This document shows positions 1 through 15,300 of a DNA stretch of 64,000 nt, in pieces. How positions within the stretch are numbered: position 1 is the first letter of the stretch; each line of letters begins with the position of its first letter. The notes below the pieces were generated by a model that saw nothing but the letters and a program-made list of their open reading frames with translations, did not search any database and was not told the origin of the DNA. Location: NCBI GenBank assembly GCA_964017235.1, contig OZ024939.1:43254241-43318240 (forward strand). Direction: 5' to 3'. The DNA comes from Sabellastarte sp. h YS-2021 (taxonomy: Eukaryota; Annelida; Polychaeta; Sabellida; Sabellidae). The translations under genes and the position numbers were made by a program.

Positions 1-223
1 GTCAAATAAGACTGAAGTGTTATCATGTGAATACAATCTCAAAAGAATATAACATTGGTACACTGAAACATGTTACTCTATAAATCTCTGTCGTTATTTT
101 TGAGGTGAAGGCTTGAACCATGCAAAGGTGGGGGTCAAGGATATTGTATTCAATTAGCAAATGACATGTTTCTCTAAGACTTCTCCAGTTGATGTTTACA
201 ACATATTTTCATTCTATTTACAG
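1..223. other. Upstream intron, partial
   Basis: AT-rich sequence ending in the pyrimidine-rich acceptor of exon 1. Nothing else recognised. Confidence 0.6.
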
Positions 224-365
224 ATCCACCGGGACCTCCAGAAAACCTGATGGTGGACGGCTTAACAAAGAGCAGCTGTGTGTTGACATGGCAACCACCA
301 GCATTTGACGGGGGATCACCCATCAAAGGCTACTACATCGAGAAGTCCACTGGATATTCCTCCAG
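224..365 (+). CDS. Exon 1: N-terminal half of an FN3 domain (partial B module)
   Basis: Opens with the PPGPP linker and carries the core LTWQPP and DGGSP turn. It ends in GYSSR with the Arg codon split AG|G (phase 2), the same position where exons 24 and 35 end. The GYS.R motif marks this as FN3-2 of a type B module whose Ig pair and first FN3 lie upstream of the window. Acceptor ttacag; donor gtggag is weak, but exon 2 fits it exactly. Confidence 0.9.
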
Positions 366-3300
366 GTGGAGTAGGACCTCTCTTATGCAAACATAAACTC
401 TCTTATCCAGACATAAACTCTTTTATCCAGACATTAATTCTCTATTTTTTCTTAAGTTTATGTACAGTATGTATGCTTTACTGTTACTTCCATTCTGTTC
501 ACCTTCATTGGTAACAAGCTCCCGTCATCCAAGTATTCATTTGTGGTTTCTGTAACCTTTTAATTTTCTATATTATGCTATAAGAAATAATTTTTCTGTT
601 TCATAAACTTTCTGTTTTATTTTTTCAAACATAACTGCTGTGCCAACAAGCTATGCAGTCATTAATAACAGTTGTGTTTTTTTATGTTTTTTATTGGTAA
701 ACAAGAAACTGCAAATGTGTTTTTAAAAATATTTACAAATGCAAAAATTCTCCAAAGTTATGACCTTGACACTTTCTTCCAGTAAGAAAACTATACTTTA
801 TGACCTTGCATAGTTGAAACCCTATGATAAGTTCACTTGACATTAGCATAAATTAGTATGAAATTAACCAGACTACACCGGGACAGTCGGCCATTTATCT
901 ATTAGATCTGTTGTTTTATTCCAAACAGGTGGATTAAGGTGAACAGAGATCCATTCACAGGCACCAGTAAGAAATTCACCGATCTTGTTGAAGGCAGTGA
1001 TTACGAGTACCGAGTGTGTGCTGAAAATGAGGCTGGACTTGGGAAGTATTCTGAAACCACTGGTTCTTTCACTGCGAAGGATCCCTTTGACAGACCTGGA
1101 AAACCAAGGGCTCCTGAGGTGAACACTTTTCCATGTGTCAATTACTGTCAGCTATCATTACGCCAGACATCATATGAAAAACATGGCATGTTTTCAGCTT
1201 ATTAGGTTATGTATACAGAAGAGCTATGTCCCCATGAGGTAATGGATTAATTTGCAACACAATGTAAATGTCGAGTGCATTTGTGACTTTAGGTGAGAAA
1301 ACTGGCAGTTTTTTGCCAATAATCATACACAGTGTACCATATGTTAAAGGTTAACTAAAGCAAAATTATTTTGGTTCACTTATTTTCTTTTAGCTAATGT
1401 GACCTATCAGTGCACTGTTCACTAAAAAAAAAAAAAATCTGTTATGAAGAAAACTTGTTCAGTAATGTCACTGTCGTTTTTAACGTCATTTTTAGGTCTC
1501 AAACTTGACTGCAACTAGTGCCAGTTTGAACTGGTCAAAACCTGATAAAGACGGAGGATCGCCCATCACGCATTATATCATAGAAATGAAAGACAGTAGT
1601 GACATCAAGTGGAGAGTTGCAGAATCAAAGGCCACAGAACTGACTTATCAAGTCACTGGTCTAAAAGAGGGCGGAGCTTATGAGTTTAGAGTGACAGCTG
1701 TGAATAAGGTGGGACAAGGAGCACCGTCAAATCCATCAAAGACTGCCAAATATGGTGAGAATATGACTCGACTTCTTTACAACCATTGTGGTTTGACCAT
1801 GAAAATATTGAAAGTCCAATGAATTGTTGTAACTAAAGTTTAATATCTTCCATAATGTTAATTATTAATCATGGGTCGATCAGTCGTTCATTTAAGTGAA
1901 TTATTTTTGAAAAGTCCTGCCTGAGTGGAAGTATTTAGCTGGATGTTCATACTTTAATATTCTCAGACAACTTACACGGAGGTCTGTTGTGGAAAACAAG
2001 ACTATAAAGTTACAAGTAAGACATATATCTACAACACTGGACTACATCAGTTGTTCCACACACTGATTTCTATTTTAATGTTTTGCGTCTTCAGTATGTG
2101 ACACTGACATTTCATCTTTGATGGTTGTATTTTACCATAAAATATCATAAAGAAAATTTGAAAAAGGCAGAAAATTATATCATGTAAATTGTTAGGGCTG
2201 TAGAAAGCAGACCCTTATAATCATTGTTGTGAAAACTAGAGACAAAGTCTTAGTCTTGTACCTTTGGTCTGGTACATATTTTAGATGCAAACTTTTTTTC
2301 AATTTCAGTTGAAGAAATCAAGTTTACCAAGGAGTTGGAGGACATTTGTGTCACTCAGCTGAACACAAAGGTGACCTTTGAATGTGACCTTTCTCGCGAG
2401 GGCCTCAAGGTCGACTGGTACCATGGTAAGAAGAGTGTGAAACGTGACTTGAAGCATGAAATCGAGGCTGTGGGTAAAACACACCGACTGGTTATCGACA
2501 AAGTGACTTCTGAGGATATCGGAGAGTACAGGGCGGAATATCTGCATCTCACCACCAGCGGGAAACTCAGTGTAGAAGGTCAGTATCGAGTGCTTCATTG
2601 CTGAATTCTAATGGGTTTTTAAATTGACTGGTTATATAAATTGTCATAACCACAGAATTGTTTGTTTGGGCAAGTTTTCTGAGTGTTGACTTTCACCTTG
2701 AACATGGTATATGCCCAAGAGGTTGGGCCTCTTTACCAGAGACTCCTTCAGTTGGGAATGTCATATGTGAGAGACTGTGACAGAATAGAGATGAAAAGTT
2801 GCTTAGTTCACAGAAAGTGAAATAAACAGTGAAAATATGGGCCATGAGTTCCAAATAATGAGAGTCACTTGTTTAGTATCTCAGAATGAGTGGCTATATG
2901 TGTTTTGTGATAAATTTCCCTAATCATTTCCTGATTTTTAAGTGCTGTACTTTCTCTGTGTATTGACGGTCTAAATTTTATGTAGTCTTCTAACATGGAA
3001 AGATTTTAGTGTTCATATTATAATCAGATAATATAGATATTAGTGGATAAACGTAATCTTTGTATTACATTTCTCACTTCATTGGGGATATAGTCCTCAA
3101 GTGTGAATGACCTACTTGAAATGTTTGTAATCAATTCATTATATCTCTATATTCTCTGATTCCAGTGGCCCCCAGTTTCTCAGAACATGAGTACAAAGAC
3201 AAGTTGATTTTGAGAGTTGGATCCTCCGCAGCCCTGGAACTGCCGTTCACTGCAAGCCCTCAACCCAAGGTCACCTGGAAGTACAAAGGTAGGTCAAAGG

Positions 3301-6300
3301 TCAAGGTATGGGGTTATACCTCCCCTTTAGGTCACTGGCTACAGGTAGTGCATTATAAAGAAACTTATGGAACGATTGTCAAGAATAAGTTCCAGACTTC
3401 AGAGGGTCCAGTAAATGCAAAATGTCAAAATGTAGTCATGATATCCCTAGCTCATCTTTCAAGAATTGGATTTGAACCCCCGTCCTCAGAGGTAAGAGCC
3501 CAGTGATTGTTGGAGGCACATACTTCTTCAGAAGCCAAATTAATATCATCTAATTATTGTGATCTAGATCTTGAGAAGTTAACAAAAAAAGAAGTTGGCA
3601 GAAATAAAAATTGCATTGATTGCTCATTGTAGTGCAAATTTTTATGTTTTGAGATTTTTATTGTAGCCGAATTATAATTGTTCCTGAATGTATCTTTCTT
3701 TTGGGGTGTAAACATACTGCTTTTGCAAAGGTCATTCTAAAAAGGGTGAAAAAACTTAAAAAAAAAAAAAAAAGAATACCGAGGACATTACCCATACCAC
3801 TGTACACCTATCATTATCGTAAAAAAAATACAAATTGTAAATTCTTGTTTTCAAAGGTGGAAACTTGCCTGATACTAGAAGGTTCAAAGAAGACATTATT
3901 TACAACATGACCTCTCTGACCTTGAGCAAGGTTACAATGGCAGATGCAGGAGAGTACTCAGTGACCTTGGCAAATGACTTTGGAACGTGTACTTGGAGCA
4001 TCAAGCTCGTAGTACTGGGTGAGTCCATGTCTATATTTATTATTTAAAGATCCTTTCTATTTTCCAAGTTATCTTTCTTTGTTGTAAAATATCAGGATAA
4101 GTAGCCTAAATCTAGATTAATACTTTGTATAGGCCATCTTTATTGCAATTTGTATCACTTTGTGATAGTATTTGTGGTCTATTCTGTTATATTGGCTTTT
4201 TTACAATTGATACGAGGAACTGTCCTGCTTACAAATTTTTGTTAGCAATTGTGTATTGATCGGCAGGTTCATAATAAATTTGAACTATTTTCTGGGTTTA
4301 ATTTGGATGTTTTCTCTGCACATTAACATGTTTTTATTATTCTTCAGACAAACCTGGACCTCCCCAAAACCTGAAAACTATGGCAGTGTCAGAACGCAAC
4401 ATCCAGATAAAGTGGACGGAGCCTGATTCAGATGGAGGCTGTGACATCACAGGTATGGCCAATCAGTCTAAGCATATTTATTATTCAATTTGAAAAATAT
4501 AAATTGCAATAAACTATTATAGATGCACATTGTTCTCACAAATGTTTATTGTGCGTACAAACTAAATGAGCAAGTATTCATTTTCAAATGATTTGTATTT
4601 TCTCCGTGTACTATCTATCTGGTTGAGATATTTAGATGCTTTACCATGCTTTGTGGGAGTAAGGCATGCTAACACTTGGAGTATATCAGTTGTTATAGAA
4701 GATATTATTCCGTTGGTCTTTAATTGGCTGGTTTTCTGATGTGGCATTTTTCTCAGTTGGGTCAGTGAAAATTGTGTAACCATAGTAATACAGTTTAGTC
4801 AGTTTCTATCATTCAGCTCTTGTTTTATTAAAAAGGTTATCTGGTTGAAATGCGGGAGGCACTCCGCCGTTCCTGGAACAGGGCTGGATATGTCGAGGCT
4901 CACGAGTCTTTAACCTACGAAGCCACAGCCTTGACTCAAGGTCAGCAGTACAGTTTCCGAGTAGCTGCTGAAAATGAAGTGGGTTTGGGCGAGTTTGTAG
5001 AGATGAAACAGAGCGTGACAGCCAAGAGTCAGTTTGGTGAGTCAGTGATACACAGTTGATTACGTTTTTATGTCCCTTTCAATAGGTACCGTCCCATTTA
5101 GATCTTGTGTACATCCTTATGTTTGTCACGAGTTGGCTTAGCATCCATTGCTACAACAGGGAGAGTCAGTTGGCCCCACACCCAACTTGATAACATGATT
5201 CATGCAATTGCAGACTTGTAGTTTACTATTAAATCACTTGGAATATATTTTTAGGAGAGTTGAAAACAGGTTCATAGACAGAAAATGTAATCAAACCTGC
5301 TTATGTAACCACGAGTGAAGAGTGTTTATTTCTTTAATATCATTGCCTGTTATGTGCCTGCTTTATTGTGTAATAAAAGCAGAAGTGTATGCCTGCAGGG
5401 TTATTTTTTAAATTCAAATTATTGGAAGTAATTAGATGTGTTATGTTAAGTTCATTGTTTTAAGTGCTTGATTTTTTTTAATACAATAGACCCACCTGGA
5501 GCACCTACAAGACCAAAGGTCAGTGACGTTATGAAGACTTCCTGTGTGTTGTCCTGGCAACCGCCCAGCCAAGATGGTGGAACACCAATCATTGGTTACC
5601 ATGTTGAGCGCACCACTACAAAAACCACACGCTGGGTCAAGGTCAACCGAGACACTGTCACGGATACGACCTTGAAGATGGATGACCTTGTTGAGGAGAC
5701 AGAATATAAGTTCCGGGTCATTGCAGAGAACAAGGTTGGATGCGGACCTGAGAGTGAGCCTTCAGAGCCTGTGCTGGCAAAAGACCCATGGGGTAAGTCG
5801 AAGCCAAAGCCTGTAGTTAATGTAATTTTAACATCAAATGTCTTGTTGGGACCAGTCTCTGGCATTTACCATATCTTGACACCAAGAAGATTTTAATGTC
5901 AACCAAAACTAGATGGCCAGACAGCCTGGCTTTCCAGGCTGTCTGAACCATAATGCAAACGTGAAATATCTTTGCCATAATGCACACTGTATCAGAGGTC
6001 TTTCTTGTCTTGTATCCTCAGCTAGCTACACTAAGTAAATATATGAGAACGTTATGAAAAATAATTATAATGCAATCAAACAGTTGTGTCTATACTATAC
6101 ATATCAACACATGTGGCAAGGCTAATGGCCAGTGAACTTACCTTTCTCCAAGACGTGAGGATATTTATGGTACGAACAGAAGACTGTATCATTCAGTTGT
6201 GTAATGTACATTGGAGTATCAATTGCACTTGTTGCCACTTTCCTAATATGTCCAAATGTATGCTATTGTCCTTGTTGTTTTTATGTGGAAAACAAATTTG

Positions 6301-9300
6301 GAAAAAACTGAAAATTAATCTTCAACTTGAGGGTGAAGAATTATAGAAAAAAGGTTTTTCTTTAAGATCAAAGGAATTTTAGTCACAAAAGGGTTTTCTC
6401 ATACCATAATTGTACTTCATGAAAAGAATTGCCTCTGCTGTAAGTGTATTCTTTATATAAATTGATACGTTAATTTTACAATGTAGGCTTGACTTTATGC
6501 TCTGTTTGATCAGTCTTTCAATAATTTTTCACACAGACAAGCCTGGAAAACCTGGTGCCCCAGAAATAGAGACCGTGAAAGCTGACCAAGTGTCGTTGTC
6601 ATGGAGACCACCAAAGGACAATGGAGGAAGTCCAATATTTAACTACATTCTAGAACACAAGGCTGAAGGAGCGTACAAGTGGAAACGCTCTACTGTAGAA
6701 ACAATCGAGGAGCCAAAGTACACGCTGAGGAAACTGTCCACGGATACAGTGTATGAATTCAGAGTCGCAGCCGAAAACAAGGCGGGAGTCGGGCCATTCT
6801 CACAGAGTACCATGCCTGTCAAACCCCAGGATAAAGTGGGTGAGTAAAGGTCAAAGGTCACAGAACTATGCAAATCATCATAGAGGGATCCATTTTTGTT
6901 GTGATAAAGTACAGTATTACCCAGTCATCCAAGAAAAAAAGTGTTTTATTCATATATAACAGATGGATTTTGTTATGAAAATAGTCGGGGAAAACGTTCA
7001 CCAGAGCAATGATACAATTGCTACCAAAAGGAGGCGAAAAAAGTTAATAATAATTACCAGAGAAGATTTTTATGGAGGGAACGGTTAATTTGAGAGAATT
7101 GTTGGGTTTAAATAAAATGGGAGACATTTTGTCAAAAATCTGAATATAGAATAACACTAGATATTAGTGCTGTGGAATCGCGTTGAATATCGGGTTCGAT
7201 GTTTGGTATCTCTACGAGCTAGCGAACTTCGGTCTAGTTCGATCTTCGAAATAACATTTTCAAAACCAGTTAAAACACAGAAATCTCTCATAAAATCTTG
7301 TCACTTTATTGAAAATATAGCAAAAATATAAAATCCATATATTTTTAAAATAAATTCCGCCATATTTTCAACAAAAGAAACAAGTTTTATAGATGGGCGA
7401 AAATAGGATCCATTGGGATGTGGTGTGATGTTGGGGATTTCTAAACATGTTGCAAAATCCGAATTTCAGACGTTTTGAACTGAACTCCGAAATCAGGGCA
7501 GTAAACGAGCGAACTATCTAACTTCTTCAAACATCGTCGCAGCACTACTAGATATCCATGTGGAGTTTGAATTGACATTATTAAATTCTGTTATACATAA
7601 TGAAATTTTTGCTCAAGTTTTAAACAAATTAAACTTTACCGTTGTATTTATGCTTAGCTGGGAAGAAACCTGAGATCATGACAAGCCTTAAAGATATCAA
7701 GGTTGTGTCACCAAAATCTGCAACCTTGACCTGTGACATTGCACCTGGTGACCCCAATGCCAAGGTTATTTGGTACAAAAGTGGAAAACAGATCAAAGGA
7801 AACAGGAAGTATGACATGAGCTATGTTGGCAACAAAGCCTCTCTGGTTGTCAAGGAAACTGACCTTAGCGATGCTGCCACATACACATGTGCTGCTGATA
7901 ATAAGATTGGATTGGTGGAAACTGACGGGAAACTCACTGTGTTAGGTAAGAAGATGTCTAATATTGTCATTTAGATGTTTAATTGTACCTACCCAATAAC
8001 TTGATTACATCCTGTGTTATATCCATGTATTTAATATATTGATCACTTTAATATCTTCAAGTCAGAAGAATATTTACATTGTTTTCAAATGATAAGATTT
8101 CAAGTAATTTGATCTAAACTTACTAGTCAAATTGATACTGCAGCTTCTATATTTGATTCTTAACTGTGTTGCTTATTTTGTATAGTGAAGTTTCAGGGCT
8201 GGAAGAAGTAATTCATACCAGTTGGTTTACATTCTGAGCAGTAGACCACTGGTTATACATTACCACTTGCCAGACCTTCCTCTTAATGCCTGGGCTTAGT
8301 GATTTGAATCCATAAAATGAGATGGCAAAGCCCAATGTCTTTCATCAGCATTTTTCCCCCACAGTGAATACTTCTGTGGATATAAGTAAAAACATTCATT
8401 GAACAGGGATGTCTTTATATGAATGGTCTGCAAATATATGTTCTTAAGGTATTCATTTTTACTTGTAAATTTTAGTTGCACCAAAGGTTGCGATGGAGGA
8501 CAAATATCTCACTCAGAATATTAAGGCTGGTTCCCAAATCATGATTCCTGTCACTGTGACTGGTTCCCCGAAGCCTTCTGTGACTTGGACACTGAATGGA
8601 AAAGATGTCGAGAGTTTTGGTAACATCAGTGTTGAGACACTGGATGAAAGCTCTACACTGAAGGTGAAAGGAAGTGTGGCTAGGAATGCTGGGAAATATT
8701 GTGTGACGGCAGAAAATGAAGTCGGAAGTGAAAGCATGGAGATCAATGTTTCCATTATAGGTGAGATAAATGGATTTCTTTTGTATTTTTTTTTTCAATG
8801 TAAAATCCAAAACTTTTTGTGTAGGCATGTGCAAAAGTTGTAAATATCTCCAGTTTTTTATTTAAAATAAATTAATGAATGGAATAGTATTAAATTTTTC
8901 ATCTTGTGAATAAACCATTCCAATCCCTGGACACCAAACATAAGTAGTTTTCGATTTTTCAAAGAACTCAACATAATGCATAAATTCACTATTATTTCAC
9001 CAGACAAACCGTCAGCCCCACAAAACCTGCGTGTCACTGAAGTGTCCAAGGACTTTGTGACCTTAACCTGGGACACCCCTGAAAGCGATGGCAATGCCCC
9101 GATTACAGGATATGTGATTGAAAAGCTGGATACGACCAAGACTAGCTGGGCCAGTGCTGGGTCGACGGACAACTTGACCTTCAAGGCCAAAAGGCTGTTT
9201 GAAGGGTCAAATTACCTGTTCCGCGTGGCTGCTGAGAACAAAATTGGGACGGGAGAGTTTGCAGTGTTAACTGAAGCTGTAACGGCAAAGCTGCCCTTTG

Positions 9301-12300
9301 GTGAGACATTTTATAACATTCAAAATAAGTTTAAAATTTATAAGGAATTATAATCATTGTGAAGTTTGGTTATAAAAAATAATGCCCACAAAAAGTTATA
9401 ATGCACTTCAATGTATTTTAATATTAATGTAACTTAATTTTAGAAGGTAGCGTCAACAGCAAATTTCACTCTTGTGTTAGGAATATCACCTTACCTTCCA
9501 TGATGCCAGTTGTTAGAGGTTTTCAACATATAGATTACTACAGAATACTTGAGTTGCTATTATGGATAGGTGTGTGGTCTAATTTTTCTTGTATAATGTT
9601 ATTTTCTCAGAACCCCCAGCATCACCAAGGAAACTCATCGTAGAAGACATCACACAAACTTCATGTGTGGTTTCCTGGAAAGCTCCAGAATTTGACGGGG
9701 GATCCCCGATCCAAGGTTACTATGTAGAGCGTCAGCAAGGTTATTCTGACCGTTGGCTCAAGGTCAACAAGCAGCCAATCACATCGACCCAATTACAGAT
9801 CAAAGATCTTGTTGAACTGAGTGAATACAACTTCCGAGTTGTGGCTGAAAATGAGGCTGGTGTCGGGAAACCGTCCAAAGAATCTGGTGTTATTGTGGCC
9901 AAGAATCCATATGATAAGCCAGGTCATATCCAAGGACTGAAAGTCACAGAAATTTCCAAAGATTCAACGACCTTGACCTGGTCTGCCCCTTTTAGTGATG
10001 GAAATTCCCCAATTACCAACTACAATATAGAAATGCGTGCCGTTGGCGACTTCACTTGGATGAGTGCTAATCTGAATGACAAGGTCACGACAACAAAGTA
10101 CCAAGTGAAAGGCTTGAAGGAGGAAGTGGAGTACGAAATCCGAGTCTGTGCAGAGAACAAGATTGGTCAGGGACCTTTCACCGAGTCTGTTCTCTCTAAG
10201 TATGGTAAGTGGGAAGTTTTGGTATAATCACTCCTCATGTTTTCATCATCACCCTCATTTGATGCCTAATATGGCAATTTTGGTTTGATTTAGAAACAGA
10301 TATCAGTAAATCAAGTACAGTTTTATAAAAATTCATTATTCATTGAACCACTCCTCAAAGTTAACAAGTCAAATAACAAGACGAGAAATTGAATGAAATT
10401 CTTGACACTCTAACATGAATGTGTTAATATTATTGCATAAATCACAGATTTGATTAATATATCCCTACAAGTCAAAGTAAAATTGGTCTTTCCTCTGTTG
10501 TAAACTACACAGATTTCATTAAGTTCCTTATTTTTCACTTCAATCAACCTTTCATCTTTTGCAGAGGAAAGCTTTGACTTTATCAGAAAATTGCAAGATC
10601 AGAAGACAGATAAGATTCCAGATACTGTGACCTTTGAATGCGAGCTTTCAGTGGCGGGTTTGGAGGTCACATGGCTGAGAGGTGACCGGGTGATCAAGGC
10701 AGGAGACAAGTACAGCATGGAGGTGACCGGTGCTACACACAGACTGACCATCAAAGACGTGGATGGCAAGGATGAAGGGGAATATTCAGCAGTGTGTAAA
10801 ACCAAGAGTACAGAGGCAACACTCAGTGTAGAGGGTAAGGAGAGATGTGTCGGGCTTCGTAAATTATCGCTTTTGTCTCTGGAAGTAAATGCAGCATGTC
10901 TATGACTTATTGTACTTATGGTAGAAACAAGTGTATTTTAAGAAAGTTTAATTGGAAGAATTCAGAAGTACTTTCATTGTAGTCGACTTAATTTACACAG
11001 ATGGAGTTTTGTGTTAACAATATTTATGGTTATGGTTGGAAAAACATAGGAAATCCAGCCAGTACTCTCAAACAAGGGAATGGTACTTTCATGTCACTTG
11101 CATTAGTTTCATTTATTGTGCATAGGTTAATAGCTAAACTAATCTAAATAATGGAAAAAAGGGTAGTGTTAGGATGTATCATAAATATTACATATGGAGT
11201 AAAGACAATCAGAAATATTGCAATATGTTTAATATAAAAATAATTAAAATCCTGTGTTTGGCATAACGTCTGAATTTCCTGTTACTAGTTCCCCCTATGA
11301 TTGTGGGTGAAGAAAAGTTCAAGGACGCTCTACTTATCCACACCAACAAGTCAGCCATTGTGGAAGTGCCCTTCAAGGCCAGTCCTCAGCCCAAGGTCAA
11401 ATGGCAGTTCAATGGGTCATACCTGCCCGACCCTAAGAGAACCACAGAGGAGACCATATATGGTATGACAGCTTTAACCATCAGCCGAGCCAAGCGAGGG
11501 GATGCAGGGAACTACACACTCACCTTGGAAAACCCCTTCGGCAAGGCAACCTTGACTATAAAGGTCAAGGTCATTGACAAGCCAGGGCCACCAGAAAACC
11601 TGAAGGTCAAAGACATAACTGCCTCCTCAGCCACGTTGAAATGGTCAGCACCTCACGATGAGGGAGGAAGTGAGGTCATTGGCTACATTGTGGAAAAACG
11701 AGAGGGAAATCGTAGAATGTGGCAGAATGTTGGAACAATTGCCGAGAGAGAGATTCAGGTGTGTAGATTATTTGTGGCCTCTCCTAAATTTATTTTTTAT
11801 TCATACCAATTATTAATTTATAATTAATGCATGTGTATGATCATTTTTGGTACCTTTTATATATATCTCATTACTTGCCATTTAGTCATTTTCATAATGT
11901 TATTAATTGATGATTGATTCTGTATTAATGCCAGTTTGCCAGAGTTATTGAGCTAAATGATTTAACTACAGTTATCAAATCTCGGGATCAGGAAATACTG
12001 TATGACTAAGCTATTTTTTTATTGCGTAAAATAGCCTTACCTTATCCTCACAAATGCTTACTTGGTTTTTTGGAGGCAAAACGCGGCGACCAACAAGAAT
12101 ATTTAAAAATTATTCTTGTTAGAGAGGTGAACCCCGTAGTTAGTGATAGGTGCGCATGCGCACAACACATTGTCGGTTGGACTTTGTCGAGAGATCCTCA
12201 TTCAATTTTTGGTCGTCGAGGAGGCAACACGTGAAGCTTTTCAACGCTGCCCATTTCCAAGACGGCAGATGCGTTCTTTTGAATTCATAGAGTTCGTGCT

Positions 12301-15300
12301 AAGAAGAAAGAAGTTTAAAACTTCCTATTCTACAGATCTGAAGTACAATATTTCATGCTGAAGGTTGAGTAATCCATGACAGCATTCTTAGATCCCCCTT
12401 GGCTATAAAACAGCTTTTGGTAGAGGATCTGTTACAGAAGTCTTTCAACTAGCCACATTTTCCTGAAGATGGCGTTAAGAGGTCTCCTGCGATTGGAAAA
12501 CAGCTAGCAGTAGAAGATCTACTAGAGTTTGCTTTTGCAACACCAGATATTTTGAAATTTGATAGCTGGGCAGATTAAAACTCGTTTTCTGGGGTTATTA
12601 ATTAAACCTCCAGAAAGCTGGTAGCCTGTCTTCTTGGTAGACACACAGAAGATGACTCTTCATCTCGATTCCAGAAATATACTTCAGATCATCCAATAGC
12701 AAATCCCTCTCATGAAGTCCTGGTGTTTTATGAATGAATGCAGCAGTAACCATTCAATAGTACTCTACCATACCAGCAGTTAGCTGATTTCCTGTAGCCT
12801 GAAGAACAGTCAGTCCTACAAGATCTGCTTCAGAAGTTTATCTACGTTGCTTTCAACCTACAAACCAGGCATCAAGATGGTTAATTTCCTCCATTGCCTT
12901 GTCTTTATTCTACAACTGGCTGGTGGACCATTTATTACTTCATTATAGAGAAGATAATACATATGCTTTCCCACCAATATTCTCAATGAAATAGGGGATT
13001 CTGGTGTAGTAGAAGAAATAACTATAAATTGCTGGTTTAAGTGGAAATATTATTGCCATCTCAGAGTTGTGCAGTTTTTGAATGGGTACTATGTAGCCCT
13101 CCAATCGAAACTCCCCTTTCATGTAGCTCTACTGCAGGTGCTACAGACAGGAAAACAATCCGCCATGTTGCTGAAAATATTATGTTACATTTACTATGTT
13201 CATTTACATACAATTTATTCTGTAAATGACTACAAGTCGCTGGATTTTCTCAGTAAACTTGTTACTTCTATCATATCTGACACAATGGTGCTTCTTATGG
13301 ATGAAAATATTGTTTGTTTATCAAGACATAGATCGTTGATGTGCTATGTGCTTTATAAGTGTACAGTACGGATAGGCTGCACCAGGAGTTCTTCTCTATT
13401 CAAGGAAGTTAAACAGCATTGGGCAAGGTTAGTCCGTGGATGGATGACCATTCCTGGCATTTTCTTTGCATCTTACATTATCATTATTCAGTGAGGATCT
13501 CTGTGTCCTGAACATGCATACGTCTCCAAGCTGTGAAATGGAATTTTTATAAAGAAACACGGTCACAAAAGGTTAATGACCAGTTTCAACAGATCTCCGT
13601 ACCAAATACAAGGGTTGTGCAAATCTTGAGAAGGTTTATCGAATAATATTCCAGTCGAATCCGCCCATGTCTGTACATCCCATAATTTAAAGCGGTTACA
13701 GACAGGAAAAACATGGCTACCTAAAAGATTGCGTGCTGCAAATGCTTCAAAAAGCGCAATTTACCATCTCAAGGATTGCACAACTCCAGGTTTGACAGCA
13801 GATTATTTCTTGTATCAGAACCCGGCAATAAATGGCGCCCTGTGACAGATCTCAGTGTCCTGAACAAATGCCTGCTAGTTCCAACTTTTAAGATGGGGAC
13901 AGCAGAGATAACCAGAAACTCGGTCACTAAAGGTGAATGGCTAGTTTCGATAGACCTGAAAGATGCGTTCTTTCACGTGCCCATACACCCAGATTTTTAA
14001 CATTGGCTATGTTGCCATGTAGACAAACAAACGTGTCAGTTCAAAGCACTGCCATTGCGGTTGGTGACTGCACCCCGATAGTTCATGCGGATTGTAAAAG
14101 AGGCTCGTTCTTCAGTCTCGCAGAATTCGAGTTCACCAATACCTGGACGACTGGTTGTTAAGAGCAAGTAACAAACACCAGTGTCAGCTCCAGACAAAAG
14201 AACTCATCCATAAGATTCAAGAACTCGGCTTTGTGATAAATTTAGAAAAATCAGAGCTTGAACCTACCTAAAAATCGACTTTCTGGGTTACCTTTTCGAT
14301 TTGATACAGGGAAAAGTCTTTCCAACCGAAAAGAAGTTGAAAATTCTAGAAAAGTCTGTTCAGGACATGGAGATCGCATCACAAACAACCCCAAGGTTGC
14401 TTATGTCCCTGATAGGTGTACTAGCATCCCTAGAAAAGACAATACCAATGGGTCGGTTACATATGCGCCCTTTCCAGTGGTACCTAAAAACAAACTGGCA
14501 GTATCCCCAGTCACTAGACCTGAAGATTCCTGTTTCAAACTTTCTGAAAAGTCATCTTCAGTGGTGGAAAGATCCAAAAAATCTAAAAAATGGGTTATCC
14601 TTTTCATCCACAGGAACACAATACCCTTATTTTCACAAATGCATCAAATCAAGGTTGGCGAGCTCATTTAGAAAACATGACAGTCAGTGGCAATTGGACA
14701 GATCAAGAAATTGCTTCATATCAATGTCCTTGAGTTAAAGGCAGTGTTTCTGGCCTTAAAAGAGCTTTCAAAACAAATTCTGGACAAAAGTGTTCTGATA
14801 GCAACACACAATGCTACTGTAGTCAGTTATCTGAGCAAACAAGAGGGAACACACTCTTGGGACCGGTGTCTCCTGGTTTGGCGCATCTTGGCCTACTGCA
14901 ATCCTCGAAACATACTCATAAGAGCCAGACACATTCAGGGTTGCCTCAATGTCATAGTCGACAGTCTCTCCAGGAAAGACAAATAATTCAGACAGAATGG
15001 TCTCTTCATTCTCAAATATTCAGTCTAATTTGGCTTAGTCTAGTACACACCAATGGTGGACATGTTTGCCACCAAATTGGATCACAAACTACCAATCTAT
15101 GTCTCACCAGTCCCAGATGCAAATGCTATGAACATAGATGCATTGAAAATCTCCTGGGAGGGTCTGGACGGCTATGCCTTTTGTCCTGTAGCACTTATAC
15201 CAAAAGTGATACAGGGAATGAACACCTACAGGTGCAAGATGATAGTAGTCGCACCAGGGTAGCCCAGAATGCTTTGGTTTTGGGATCTAGTGAATCTGTC

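Noticed and set aside
2305..2598. Minus-strand ORFs over exons, such as here and at 5596-5865, 8472-8834 and 8858-9190
   Set aside because: They are shadows of the FN3 and Ig exons; the sense strand carries the conserved motifs and splice sites.
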